Assembly: GCF_012910905.1 (NCBI RefSeq)
Contig: NZ_WTVN01000024.1
Span: forward strand, 16,507 to 80,506
Length of the DNA: 64,000 bases
Origin: Aromatoleum toluvorans
GTDB taxonomy: Bacteria > Pseudomonadota > Gammaproteobacteria > Burkholderiales > Rhodocyclaceae
Direction: 5' to 3'
Part shown: positions 1-8,955 of the stretch, piece by piece
Numbering within the stretch: the stretch's first letter is position 1
Layout: every line of letters starts with the position of its first letter
Notes under the pieces: model-generated
What the model was told of the DNA's origin: nothing
Seen by the model: only the letters and a program-made list of their open reading frames with translations
Database searches by the model: none
Made by a program: the position numbers and the translations under genes

Positions 1-1
1 A

Positions 2-379
2 GCCTTGCCGAAGATCGGCGAGGATTTCTATCCGTATGCAGCGGTCTTTGCGGATCGCGACCGCGGCTGGGTGTCCGGCCTCGCCGGAGTGGTGATGCAG
101 ACCACCGACGGCGGCAAGAGCTGGAGCAAGCGGATGAATGAAGCGGGCGCGCCGATCTATGGGCTGGCGCTTGACCGGGGCACGCCGCTGGGCGTGGGGA
201 TCAACGGGCTCGTGTTCCGGGCGAGCGGGGACCAGTGGAAGCTCGCTGACGCCCGTAACGCCACCTATCTGCGTGCTGCGCTGCCCTTCGGCGACGGCCG
301 GGTCCTGGTTGCGGGCGGGGCAGGGGGGGTGGAAGTGACGACACTCGACGGCGACCGCACGGTCACCGCGAAAAACTGA
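2..379 (+). CDS. YCF48-like / BNR-repeat protein, C-terminal part
   Basis: The reading frame is already open at the left edge, so this is the C-terminal end (about 125 residues) of a longer protein. It carries an Asp-box (TTDGGKSW) followed by glycine-rich strand-forming segments, the pattern of YCF48/BNR beta-propellers. Members of this family in hydrocarbon- and sterol-degrading proteobacteria usually sit beside an RND transporter and DUF1302/DUF1329 genes, as here. The stop codon lies 13 bases before the transporter start, so the two are probably cotranscribed. The role is unknown; an extracytoplasmic accessory protein is likely. The TTG at position 5 is not taken as a start because upstream sequence is missing. 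Confidence 0.7.
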   Translation, partial: ALPKIGEDFYPYAAVFADRDRGWVSGLAGVVMQTTDGGKSWSKRMNEAGAPIYGLALDRGTPLGVGINGLVFRASGDQWKLADARNATYLRAALPFGDGRVLVAGGAGGVEVTTLDGDRTVTAKN

Positions 380-392
380 GCGAGATCCCATC

Positions 393-2816
393 ATGCGCCA
401 TCGCTTTACCCACGCAGTTCATCAACTCGAAAACATCGCCTTTGAATTCCCGCGCACGATCCTCGCGGCGATCCTTCTCGTGACGGTGTTCTTCGCATTC
501 AAGCTGCCCGGCATCCAGATCTATTCGGCTTTCGAGGATCTGCTGCCGCAGAACCACCCGTACATCAAACTGCATAACGAGATCCGCGGCAGCTTCGGCG
601 GTGCGAGTCAGATCGTGGTCGCGCTCGAGGTCGACAAGGGCGACATCTTTACCAATGAAACCTTGTCGCGCCTGCATCGGCTGACGCAGGGCGTTGACAG
701 TCTGCCGGGCGTCAATCACAACCAGGTCGCGAGCCTCACGCATCGCACGGTGCGCAAGATCTGGCTGACGGAAAGCGGGGAGATGATTTCCCGCCTGTAC
801 TACGATCCGGCGCAGCCGAAATTGAGCGAGGAAGAGCTCGAGACGCTCAGGAAGGATGTGAAGGCGAACCCGCGGGTCTACGGCCTGCTGGTGTCGCCCG
901 ATCTCAAGTCGGCGATGATCAAGGCGCAGCTGAACGAAGCGGACGACATCGATTACGCCAGGGTCTTCTCGGAGCTGCAGGCGGTGCGGGCGAAGGAGGT
1001 CGCCGACGGGGTCCGGATCCACGCGGCCGGAAATCCGGTGCTGATCGGCTGGGTGTACACCTACCTGCCGCAGATCATCCAGATCTTCCTGTACACGCTG
1101 GGGCTGATGGTGGCCCTGCTGGTGATCTATTTCCGGCGTCTGTACGGCGTGCTGCTGCCTTTGCTGGGAATTACCCTGTCTTCGATCTGGGGACTCGGTT
1201 TCATCTCGTTGATGGGCTGGAACCTCGACCCCCTGAACCTCGTGATTCCATTCCTGATCGCAGCGCGCGCGATGTCGCACAGCATCCAGCTAGTCGAGCG
1301 CTATTACTTCGAACTCGCCCAGACCCACGATTCGCGGCAGGCCGCACGCAACGCCTTCGACGACCTGTTCCGCCCCGGTTCGCTGGCGATCGTCGTCGAC
1401 ACCGTGGGTATTCTCGTGCTCGCCCTCGGTGCGGCGCCGATCAATACCAAGATGGGCTACTACGCGGGGTTCTGGGCCTTCTCGGTGGTGTTCACGGTGC
1501 TGCTGGTCGTGCCACTGCTGCTGCTGGTCCTGCCTCAGCCGCGCGTCGCCGCGGTGCGGGAGGGTGGCCTGCGGCACGTGGTCGTTGCACTGTTCGGAGT
1601 GGTCGGCAGCCGCGGGGGATCGATCACGGTGCTCGTCGGGGCCGCGGTCCTCGTCCTCGTCGGCGCGTGGCTGAGCCTCGGGGTGCAGATCGGCGAAGCC
1701 GAGCCGGGGAGCCCGCTGCTGTATCCGCAGCACGACTACAACGTGTCGTCGCGCGCCATCAACGAGCGCTTTCCGGGGTCGGAAGAGCTCTACATCGTGG
1801 CACGGACGGCGGACAAGGGTGGACTGAAGAATCCCGAGGTGCTGCGTGCGATCGAGTCCTTCCAGAACACGATGTTGCAGGATCCGAACGTCGGCGGCAC
1901 GAAGGCCTTGCCGGGCCTCATCCGCTCGGTGAACGGCCTGATCCACAACACGGATCCGCGCTGGAACCAGATCCCGTCCGACCCGAACGAAATCGGCGGG
2001 CTGATGTTCACCTTCATGGCCGCGAGTCCGATTCCCGGTGCCCTGAACGAATACACGAACACGGACGAGAATCTCGCCAACGTCGTGTTCTTCTACAAGG
2101 ACCACCAGGCTCAGACGATCGAGCGCGCCATTGCGCTGGCGCGGGAAGGCGCCGCCGGGCTGGCGGACAAGGTGCCGGGCCTGAGCATCGAACTCGCCGG
2201 GGGCAACGTCGGTGTCAATGCGGCGATCAACGACGCGGTCCGCCACGACAACTTCCTCATCGTCCCGCTCGTGCTCGCGCTCTCGTTCGCCTTCGTCTGG
2301 GCCTTCTACGGTTCGCTCCATGCGGGCTGGCTGATGGTGCTGCCGATGCTCTTCGCCACGGTGATGACCTACGCGTACATGAGCGTCAAGCACATCGGCA
2401 TGAACGTGAATACCGTCCCGGTGATCGCGGTCGGCATCGGCGTCGGCATCGACTACGCGATCTACATCATGAATCGCATCCGCGAGGAGATGGCGGCGAT
2501 GCAGGATCTCGCCAAGGCGGTGCTCAAGGCGATCGCGACCACGGGCTTCGCGGTTTCCTTCACCGCGGCGACGCTGATCGCCGGTGTCGTGATGTGGATC
2601 GTGCTGTCGGATCTGCGCTTCCAGTCGGATGCCGCGCTCCTGCTCAGCCTGATGCTGCTCTTCAACGTCGTGGCCGCCATGCTCCTCGTTCCGGCGTGGG
2701 TCATGATCTTCAAGCCGCGCTTCATCACCGCGGTCTATCTCGACGAGGACCAGGTCATCCAGGTCCGCGAGCAGGAACCGGAACCGCCCTGCACGGCGGT
2801 GGCACAACCGGTGTAA
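393..2816 (+). CDS. RND superfamily (MMPL-type) transporter
   Basis: An 807-residue polytopic membrane protein with the duplicated RND layout: TM1 near residues 20-38, a large periplasmic loop to about 220, a helix bundle at about 225-395, TM7 near 410-428, a second large loop, and a final bundle at about 625-790. The segment GIGVGIDYAIYIMNR near residue 680 matches the MMPL motif in which a membrane Asp takes part in proton relay; the first half has the weaker counterpart AARAMSHSIQ near residue 290. It lies in a unit with a YCF48-like gene upstream and DUF1302 and DUF1329 genes downstream. Such clusters are linked to transport of hydrophobic compounds such as sterols or aromatics; that substrate class is inference. 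The Shine-Dalgarno (GAGCGAG) is weak. Confidence 0.85.
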   Translation: MRHRFTHAVHQLENIAFEFPRTILAAILLVTVFFAFKLPGIQIYSAFEDLLPQNHPYIKLHNEIRGSFGGASQIVVALEVDKGDIFTNETLSRLHRLTQGVDSLPGVNHNQVASLTHRTVRKIWLTESGEMISRLYYDPAQPKLSEEELETLRKDVKANPRVYGLLVSPDLKSAMIKAQLNEADDIDYARVFSELQAVRAKEVADGVRIHAAGNPVLIGWVYTYLPQIIQIFLYTLGLMVALLVIYFRRLYGVLLPLLGITLSSIWGLGFISLMGWNLDPLNLVIPFLIAARAMSHSIQLVERYYFELAQTHDSRQAARNAFDDLFRPGSLAIVVDTVGILVLALGAAPINTKMGYYAGFWAFSVVFTVLLVVPLLLLVLPQPRVAAVREGGLRHVVVALFGVVGSRGGSITVLVGAAVLVLVGAWLSLGVQIGEAEPGSPLLYPQHDYNVSSRAINERFPGSEELYIVARTADKGGLKNPEVLRAIESFQNTMLQDPNVGGTKALPGLIRSVNGLIHNTDPRWNQIPSDPNEIGGLMFTFMAASPIPGALNEYTNTDENLANVVFFYKDHQAQTIERAIALAREGAAGLADKVPGLSIELAGGNVGVNAAINDAVRHDNFLIVPLVLALSFAFVWAFYGSLHAGWLMVLPMLFATVMTYAYMSVKHIGMNVNTVPVIAVGIGVGIDYAIYIMNRIREEMAAMQDLAKAVLKAIATTGFAVSFTAATLIAGVVMWIVLSDLRFQSDAALLLSLMLLFNVVAAMLLVPAWVMIFKPRFITAVYLDEDQVIQVREQEPEPPCTAVAQPV

Positions 2817-2882
2817 CGCGCACAACCCGGCGCAAGACTCCAACACAAATCGATTCGGGTTCACCAAGGGAGGAAATGCTGT

Positions 2883-4928
2883 ATGAAGGCAGCAGGGGAT
2901 TTTTCGCGTCCGAAATTGAGCGTTCTCGCCGCGGCCTTGTCGCTGGTCGCGGGTGGGCCGGTGCAGGCGGCGGACCAAAACCTTCCGGATCTGGGCGGTG
3001 GCGCTTCGCCCTGGGTCGCGGACGTGTATTACGAGAACCATACCGTGCGTCGCCACGATGCGGGACTCGCCAAGTTCCGCAACACGCTTCAGGTCGAAGC
3101 CGACAAGCCGATGGGCAACGGCTGGGCTTTCCGCAGCATTCTGCGGGGAAGCTGGGACGGCGTGTATCGCCTGAATCGGGACGAATACGGCCGCCGCGCC
3201 GGCGGATCGATCGAGCTCGAAAACACGGCGGCGCCCTTGCTGCCGCCCGTGCCGACGAACGCAGGCACGCCCCTCAACCGGCCCCAGGTTCCGCACGGGG
3301 GTGGAATCAACAACCCGATCGGCACGGCCATCGGCTTGCCGCCGACCAACGCCTTCGGCTTCGACCAGGCGGCGAATCCGAACGACGGGATGCGGGTTCT
3401 GGGCGACCGCTGGCACAGGACGGAAGGTGGTGTGGCCTTCGGTGTGCCCGTTCGCCCGTGCGACACGGACAAGCGCGGTTGTCGTGACTTCGGCGGCTAC
3501 GGAGATCTGAAGCTGAGCGAACTGGAGGCGCCGGAGTTCAACGACCGGCTCGATTTCCTGCGCGAAATCTATGCGAAGAAGACGTTCCCGTTCGCCGACG
3601 GGACCGAGCTTTTCGTGAAGCTGGGACGGCAGCAAGTGGTGTGGGGGCGTACCGACCTGTTCCGCGTGCTGGATGTCATCAACCCCATCGACTATTCGCG
3701 CAACAACATCTACGACGAACTTCAGGACATCCGCATTCCGATGTGGATTGCCCAAGGCGAATACCGCATGGGCGCGAGCGATGCGATGCAGGACCGGAAC
3801 GTCCAGGTCGTATGGAATTTCGACAAATTCCGGCCGAACAATCTCGGGCAGTGCGGTTCGCCGAACGTGATCCTCGACGCCAGCTGCTTCTTCCGCGGCA
3901 TGGCCAACCTGTGGGACAACGGCGGTACCGTCGCGAATTTCGCCGCCGTTCCGCCCGGGACTGCCGGTGCATGGGCGGCAACGGACTTCGGGCCGCACCA
4001 GATCGGCATCCGCAAGGTTCATCTGCCCGAATGGTCGCTCTCGAACACGCAACTGGGCGTCAAGTACGAGGGGATCACGAAGGACGGGCTCGCGTTTTCC
4101 CTCAATGCGCTGACCTACCGTTCGCAACTGCCCAGCCTGCACGCGTTCAGCGCCGGTACGGTGAACCCCTTCACCGGCGGCAGCGGCAATACGACGCCCC
4201 CTGCGGCCGGTGTGCCGGTGAGCCGCCTGATCGCGTTCGACGTCCATTACCCGCGGGTCAACCTCATCGGCGGATCGCTGGATTTCCAGATTCCCGATGC
4301 GAATGCCGCCATTCGAATGGAAACCGCTCTAACGCATGGCGAGGAGTTCCAGAACACGGCGCGTCGCGAGCTGTTCTCGGAGAACAGGGTCCTGCGCACA
4401 GTCATCGGCGTCGATCGTCCCACCTTCATTCCCTTCATCAGCAAGACGCGTGCGACGCTGATTTCGGCTCAGCTGTTCTGGCAGCACATATTCGATCACG
4501 AACAGCACGACGCCCCGCTTGGCAAGGTGGGCATGGTCGATTGGGAAGACAACTTCATCGGCACGCTGCTGATCAAGGGCTTTCTGGCGGGTGACCGTGT
4601 CAGCCCTCAGGTGATCATGGCGCGCGACTTCCGCGCGAAAGCCTTCACGATTGCGCCGCAGATCGAATGGAGCGTCACCGACGACTTCAAGGTCACGTTC
4701 GGGGCCAACTTCAAATATGCGAACGGCGACAACCACTACAAGTTCGACGACACCCGTTCGGCCAACCCGTATCCGCCCTTTACGACCTACACGGCATCGG
4801 GTCAGCCCTTCGTGCCCGGATCGGCGGGTTTGTCCGGCCTCGAACCGCTCGGACGCTTCCGTGCGGGCCCGATCGGCGCAGCAGTCGCGGAAGACGATAT
4901 CTACGTGACCCTTCGCTACAAGTTCTGA
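2883..4928 (+). CDS. DUF1302 family outer-membrane protein
   Basis: A 681-residue exported protein. The N-terminus has a signal peptide with likely cleavage after VQA near residue 29, and the mature chain ends in YVTLRYKF, the alternating C-terminal strand with terminal Phe typical of BAM-inserted beta-barrels. Content and length fit DUF1302, a family found with DUF1329 in aromatic, terpene and steroid degraders. It probably acts as an outer-membrane channel or binding protein for hydrophobic substrates; the ligand is not known. A strong ribosome site (GGGAGG) lies 9 bases before the ATG. An out-of-frame ATG at 2876 is not used. Confidence 0.8.
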   Translation: MKAAGDFSRPKLSVLAAALSLVAGGPVQAADQNLPDLGGGASPWVADVYYENHTVRRHDAGLAKFRNTLQVEADKPMGNGWAFRSILRGSWDGVYRLNRDEYGRRAGGSIELENTAAPLLPPVPTNAGTPLNRPQVPHGGGINNPIGTAIGLPPTNAFGFDQAANPNDGMRVLGDRWHRTEGGVAFGVPVRPCDTDKRGCRDFGGYGDLKLSELEAPEFNDRLDFLREIYAKKTFPFADGTELFVKLGRQQVVWGRTDLFRVLDVINPIDYSRNNIYDELQDIRIPMWIAQGEYRMGASDAMQDRNVQVVWNFDKFRPNNLGQCGSPNVILDASCFFRGMANLWDNGGTVANFAAVPPGTAGAWAATDFGPHQIGIRKVHLPEWSLSNTQLGVKYEGITKDGLAFSLNALTYRSQLPSLHAFSAGTVNPFTGGSGNTTPPAAGVPVSRLIAFDVHYPRVNLIGGSLDFQIPDANAAIRMETALTHGEEFQNTARRELFSENRVLRTVIGVDRPTFIPFISKTRATLISAQLFWQHIFDHEQHDAPLGKVGMVDWEDNFIGTLLIKGFLAGDRVSPQVIMARDFRAKAFTIAPQIEWSVTDDFKVTFGANFKYANGDNHYKFDDTRSANPYPPFTTYTASGQPFVPGSAGLSGLEPLGRFRAGPIGAAVAEDDIYVTLRYKF

Positions 4929-4954
4929 CGCACCTATAAGAGGAGACAGTGGAA

Positions 4955-6268
4955 ATGAGCGGATATTTTGCAAGGCAAAGCGTGATTGTGGCGGCACTGG
5001 CCTGTGCGGCAGGTACGTTGCACGCAGCAAGCGAGGCGGACATCGAGAAGTCCTTCTTTCCATACAAGAATGGGTTGCCGACCGCGGCCGGGTTGGCGGC
5101 AGGTACGGTGATCAGCAAGGCGAACGTCGCGAATTTCGCGGCGGTGCTTGATCCGGCGCTGCAACGGCACATCCAGGAAGGGGCCGTCGAGATCACCGTC
5201 GGCGCAACGACGTCGTTCGATATCAACAAGAGTTATGTCGATGCGACCCGGGAGAACGTCGGCAAGGTCAAACTCGGCGCAAAACCGGGTGAGCTGGTGG
5301 GCTATGTCGCGGGACGTCCGTTTCCCGAAGAGCCCGATGCAAAGGACCCGCGCGCCGGCGAGAAGCTCGCGTGGAATTTCCGCTATGGCATGAACTGGGG
5401 CGACAGCCTGGCAATTTCGCCGTTTTACTGGAAGTACCGCAACATGGAGAGCGGCAAGGTCGAGCGCAATATCCTGTTCAATTTCCATTTCATCAAATAC
5501 ACGCATCGACTGAATCAGGCACCGACGCCGGAAATATCGCCGAACCCGTCGAAGCTGTATCGCGCAACCTACGTGAACGTGCAGGAACCGCAGGACGTCA
5601 AGAACACGCAGCTGCTGATTCAGCGCTACGAGGACGACCTGAAGCAGGATGATGCCTACCTCTACCTCGGGTTCCAGCGCCGTGTGCGCCGATTGTCGAC
5701 CGGGCAGACCACGGACGCCTTCCTCGGGTCGGACATCATGATCGAGGACTTCGAGGGCTACAACGGCCGCATTTCGGACATGAATTGGAAGTACAAGGGC
5801 ACGGTGAACATGCTGATGCCGTTTTACAACCACAACGACATGAAGCTGTCGGACGAATACAGGGAGCCGGACGGCTACAAGTATGTGGCCTTCGGCGGCC
5901 AGGGCGGATGCTTCCCGAACATCACGTGGCAATTGCGCAAGGTGCACGTCGTCGAATCGTCCCCGGTCGACCCCAATCATCCGGTCAGCAAACGCGTGCA
6001 TTACATGGACGCGCAGACCTCGGCGATGTCCCAGACGCTTGTGTATGACCGCAAGGGGGACTTGTGGAAGATCTTCATGCTCGGCATGACGCATCCCGAT
6101 TCGCATCTGGCCAAGAACAAGGGCAGCGGCATCGTCCTGTTCGATGCGTTCAGCATGATCGACGTCCAGGCGAAGCATTGTACGACCGGCCAGTTCAAGG
6201 GGCAGCTGGATGCCCAGATGGTTCCGGTCAACCTGTTCAACGTCCAGAACATGCGCGGCGGAAGCTGA
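4955..6268 (+). CDS. DUF1329 family periplasmic protein
   Basis: A 437-residue protein with a signal peptide (hydrophobic stretch SVIVAALACAAGTLHA, likely cut at LHA-AS near residue 25) and the long soluble domain of DUF1329, a family resembling outer-membrane lipoprotein carriers of the LolA/LolB fold. It is usually paired with DUF1302, which lies directly upstream. The ATG at 4955 is chosen over the GTG at 4949 because the AGAGGAGA ribosome site is 8 bases from the ATG and only 2 from the GTG. It is the last gene of the transporter unit and is followed by an intrinsic terminator. A role in carrying hydrophobic molecules across the periplasm is inference. Confidence 0.8.
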   Translation: MSGYFARQSVIVAALACAAGTLHAASEADIEKSFFPYKNGLPTAAGLAAGTVISKANVANFAAVLDPALQRHIQEGAVEITVGATTSFDINKSYVDATRENVGKVKLGAKPGELVGYVAGRPFPEEPDAKDPRAGEKLAWNFRYGMNWGDSLAISPFYWKYRNMESGKVERNILFNFHFIKYTHRLNQAPTPEISPNPSKLYRATYVNVQEPQDVKNTQLLIQRYEDDLKQDDAYLYLGFQRRVRRLSTGQTTDAFLGSDIMIEDFEGYNGRISDMNWKYKGTVNMLMPFYNHNDMKLSDEYREPDGYKYVAFGGQGGCFPNITWQLRKVHVVESSPVDPNHPVSKRVHYMDAQTSAMSQTLVYDRKGDLWKIFMLGMTHPDSHLAKNKGSGIVLFDAFSMIDVQAKHCTTGQFKGQLDAQMVPVNLFNVQNMRGGS

Positions 6269-6312
6269 GCCGACAGATTTCCTCGGGATCACTCTCCTCC
6301 CTGGAAAATTTT

Positions 6313-6340
6313 GCGCGCCTGTTGGCGCGCTTTTTTTTTT
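6313..6340 (+). terminator. Rho-independent terminator after the DUF1329 gene
   Basis: A perfect 7-bp stem (GCGCGCC / GGCGCGC) with a TGTT loop is followed directly by ten T residues. It closes the transporter unit and insulates it from the bbs promoter about 120 bases downstream. Confidence 0.93.
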
Positions 6341-6350
6341 GGGGGGGGGG
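6331..6350. repeat. T10-G10 double homopolymer
   Basis: The terminator U-tract (ten T) is followed without a break by ten G. Runs of this kind are prone to slippage in replication and sequencing. Here they lie between genes, so a length change would affect only terminator strength. Confidence 0.9.
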
Positions 6351-6459
6351 AGGTCTTCGAAACCGGCGGGAGATCGGCGGAGCTGCGGCCGGATCGCTGA
6401 AACGACCAGTCGACCGCGGTTTCCGCCTTGCACCTGCAGGTGAGGGTAGCCCCTTAGGC

Positions 6460-6516
6460 GTTAGGTGTCCGCACCAATTGTTGCAGCGCAGCCCGGCGCG
6501 TCTAATTGAATCCACG
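6460..6516 (+). promoter_or_regulatory. bbs operon promoter with activator box shared with bss
   Basis: Positions 6460-6480 hold a 21-bp box containing CGCACCAATTG, followed by 21 bases and then CTAATTGAATCCACG at 6502-6516. The same arrangement, with identical spacing, precedes bssD on the other strand (29664-29720); the two boxes match at 19 of 21 positions and the downstream blocks at 13 of 15. If TAATTG is the -10 hexamer, the box centre lies near -38, as expected for a response-regulator activator overlapping the -35. The predicted leader to bbsA is about 35 bases. Assignment to TdiR is inference. Confidence 0.72.
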
Positions 6517-6547
6517 TTGAAGACGAAACTAATGCTGTGGAGGCGTC

Positions 6548-6982
6548 ATGTCAGATCAAAAGCCGAACAAGAAGCCGGAAAAGAAACCGGATATCACCTT
6601 CTTTCATCCGGACCTTCTCGAAGTCCCTGCAGACGGCAAGGCGCCGTACCTGAAGGGCTATCGCTGCAAGGGTTGTGGCCAACTGGATTTTCCCAAGCTG
6701 AGCCCGTGCCCGAGCTGCTGGGGCGAGGAGTTCGAGGTCGTGCCGCTCAGCCGGCGCGGAAAGCTCTATAGCTTCTCCGACAATTTCATCGGCCAGGCTG
6801 GAATGAAAACGCCATATTCGTTCGGCTATATCGATTTGCCCGAAAACCTGCGGATTTTCGCGCAGCTGGAAGGCGAACCCGGCAGCTTCCGCTGCGACGA
6901 AGAGGTCGAGCTGACGGTCGGGCCGGTGCGCGACAACCGCGACGGCATACCGCTGATCAGCTACAAGTTCCGCAAAGCCTAA
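6548..6982 (+). CDS. bbsA: Benzoylsuccinyl-CoA thiolase, zinc-ribbon/OB subunit BbsA
   Basis: A 144-residue protein of the DUF35 type: a rubredoxin-like zinc ribbon (Cys40, Cys43, Cys54, Cys57) followed by an OB-fold domain, about residues 70-144. In the known toluene pathway BbsA forms a complex with the thiolase subunit BbsB and is needed for cleavage of (S)-2-benzoylsuccinyl-CoA to benzoyl-CoA and succinyl-CoA. The first 14 residues are very Lys-rich. A GTGGAGG ribosome site stands 4 bases before the ATG. It is the first gene of the bbs operon, with bbsB starting 21 bases after the stop. Confidence 0.88.
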   Translation: MSDQKPNKKPEKKPDITFFHPDLLEVPADGKAPYLKGYRCKGCGQLDFPKLSPCPSCWGEEFEVVPLSRRGKLYSFSDNFIGQAGMKTPYSFGYIDLPENLRIFAQLEGEPGSFRCDEEVELTVGPVRDNRDGIPLISYKFRKA

Positions 6983-7003
6983 TCTTCCACCGGGTGAACG
7001 AAT

Positions 7004-8173
7004 ATGAAATTGCAACGCAAGGTTTATATCGCCGGGGTAGGCGAGACGAAATTCGGGCGACACGAAGTCGATTTCGATGTGCTCGGTCGCTCCGCTGCAT
7101 TCGAGGCGCTGAAAGCGTCGAATATCGACCGTCCGACAATGGTGCAGAGCGCCTATGTCGGTAACGGCACCAACGGAATGGTCGTCGGGCAGACCGTGCT
7201 CAAGGATCTGGGCATGTGTGGCCATCTTCCGATCATGACGGTGGAAAGCGCCTGCTCGGCAGGCGGCATGGCGGTGCATCTGGCGGTGCGGGACGTGGCG
7301 ATGGGTCTCGCCGATGTGGCGATCGGTATCGGCTGCGAGAACCACACGCTGCATATGGCGCAAGGTACGGCCTTTGCCACGGCGATGTCGGACATCGAAA
7401 CGGTGCACGGCGCGGTCATGACTGGCAAGTATGCGATGCGCGCGCAGCGCTACATGTACGAGACCGGCGCGACGGCCGAGGACCTCGCGATGATCACGGT
7501 GAAGAACCGCCGCCACGCGACCAACAACCCCTATGCCTGGTTCAAGGGCGAGATCTCGGTCGAGGAGGTGGTCAAGTCGCGCGTCGTCGCGTCGCCGCTG
7601 ACGCTGCAGCAGTGCTGCGGCATCGCCGACGGCGCCGGCGCGATCGTGGTGTGCTCGGAGCAGATGGTGAAGAAGCTCGGCATCCAGAAGCCGATTCTGG
7701 TGGCCGGGTCGGTCGTGCGTTCCGGGCCGTACCACAACCGGCCGCGCGACATCACCGGCGACGACATCACGGAAGAGACCGCGCACCAGCTCTACGAGGA
7801 GTCGGGCATCGGTCCCGAGGACGTGAATATCGTCGAACTGCACGACGCCTTCACGATTGCCGAACTGCTCTATTACGAATGCCTCGGGCTGTGCCCGAAG
7901 GGCGAAGGCCTGAAGTTCCTGCGCGACGGCAACTCGACGCACGGCGGCAAGTGCGTCGTCAGTCCGCGCGGCGGAATGCTCTCGTACGGACATCCGATCG
8001 GCGCCTCGGGTGCGGCGCAGATCGCCGCGAGCGTCAAGCAGATGCGCAATCAATGTCCGGGCTACCAGGTCGATCCGGTGCCCCGCGTGGCCATGACTCA
8101 TGTGACGGGCGGGGGGCTGTCGGGCACGGAGCACGCGGCGTGCACGATGCACATGCTGGTGAGCGACTGGTAA
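7004..8173 (+). CDS. bbsB: Benzoylsuccinyl-CoA thiolase, catalytic subunit BbsB
   Basis: A 389-residue thiolase of the SCP-x/lipid-transfer type. The presumed nucleophile is Cys84 in ESACSAGG; His280 in the HDAF motif and His330 in the [10 protein letters not shown] motif complete the expected active-site elements. It catalyses the last beta-oxidation step, thiolysis of benzoylsuccinyl-CoA to benzoyl-CoA and succinyl-CoA, the latter being reused by the BbsEF CoA-transferase. The neighbouring BbsA supplies the zinc-ribbon partner that this thiolase branch needs. Function rests on motifs plus operon context. Confidence 0.9.
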   Translation: MKLQRKVYIAGVGETKFGRHEVDFDVLGRSAAFEALKASNIDRPTMVQSAYVGNGTNGMVVGQTVLKDLGMCGHLPIMTVESACSAGGMAVHLAVRDVAMGLADVAIGIGCENHTLHMAQGTAFATAMSDIETVHGAVMTGKYAMRAQRYMYETGATAEDLAMITVKNRRHATNNPYAWFKGEISVEEVVKSRVVASPLTLQQCCGIADGAGAIVVCSEQMVKKLGIQKPILVAGSVVRSGPYHNRPRDITGDDITEETAHQLYEESGIGPEDVNIVELHDAFTIAELLYYECLGLCPKGEGLKFLRDGNSTHGGKCVVSPRGGMLSYGHPIGASGAAQIAASVKQMRNQCPGYQVDPVPRVAMTHVTGGGLSGTEHAACTMHMLVSDW

Positions 8174-8188
8174 GCGGGGGGATACGAG

Positions 8189-8941
8189 ATGGAAACCAAA
8201 GGCAGGGAAAGGGTGGCATTGATCGTCAATGCCGACGATCCGGTCGGCGAGGCGGTGGCCATGCGCCTGGCGGACGCCGGCACGCAGATCGCGCTGACCG
8301 GCTCGGACGCCGGCCGGCTCGACCGGATCGCATCGCGGCTTGTGGACCGGGGCGTGCCGGTGATTGCGGTCATGACCCGTGCAGCAGACCCGGGGGAGAT
8401 CCGCGAAAGTGTCGCGCGAGTGATGGCGCGTTTCGGGCGGATCGACATCCTGGTGCAGAACGAGAGCGTGCTCGCGGCGAAGGCGCTGGAGGAAATTTCG
8501 GACGCGGACGTCGGCGTGGCGCTCGAAGCCGGCGTCGCGGGCCCGTTCCATTACCTGCGCGAGGTCGTGCCGGCGATGCGCAAGGGCGGCTTCGGGCGTG
8601 TGGTCGCCATCAGCGACATCAACTACCTGGGACTCGCCCGGACCGCCAACGTCGCTGCCGCGCGCTCGGGCCTGTTCGGACTGACGCGGGCGCTGGCGCT
8701 GGAGTCGGCGCGCGACGGCGTGACGGTGAATACCGTCGTGATGGGCGACGTCGATAGCGGGACTGTCACGGATGCCGAGCGGGAGACGCTCGTCGGGGGG
8801 ATTCCGGTGAAGCGGATCGGTACGCCCGCGGATGTTGCGAACGCGGTCGGGTTCCTGGCGGCCGATAGCTCCAAATACGTCACCGGGCAGACGCTCTTCG
8901 TCTGCGGCGGCAAGAGCGCCTATTTTTCGATGTCGATCTGA
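8189..8941 (+). CDS. bbsC: Hydroxybenzylsuccinyl-CoA dehydrogenase, degenerate SDR subunit BbsC
   Basis: A 250-residue short-chain dehydrogenase fold that has lost the family's catalytic features. Where BbsD has PYSSAKAG, this protein reads ANVAAARSG, so the Tyr-x3-Lys pair is replaced by Asn and Arg. The N-terminal glycine motif TGxxxGxG is also replaced (NADDPVGE). It is therefore almost certainly a non-catalytic partner of BbsD in 2-(alpha-hydroxybenzyl)succinyl-CoA dehydrogenase, in line with the heteromeric BbsCD enzyme of the known pathway. The start is 15 bases after bbsB with a GGGGGA-type ribosome site. Confidence 0.87.
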   Translation: METKGRERVALIVNADDPVGEAVAMRLADAGTQIALTGSDAGRLDRIASRLVDRGVPVIAVMTRAADPGEIRESVARVMARFGRIDILVQNESVLAAKALEEISDADVGVALEAGVAGPFHYLREVVPAMRKGGFGRVVAISDINYLGLARTANVAAARSGLFGLTRALALESARDGVTVNTVVMGDVDSGTVTDAERETLVGGIPVKRIGTPADVANAVGFLAADSSKYVTGQTLFVCGGKSAYFSMSI

Positions 8942-8955
8942 TCAGGGAGGCGGCA

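Noticed and set aside
1290..4247. Long antisense reading frame (985 codons) over the transporter and DUF1302 genes
   Set aside because: Highly Arg/His/Asp-rich shadow of GC-rich genes on the other strand, with no family features and no ribosome site.
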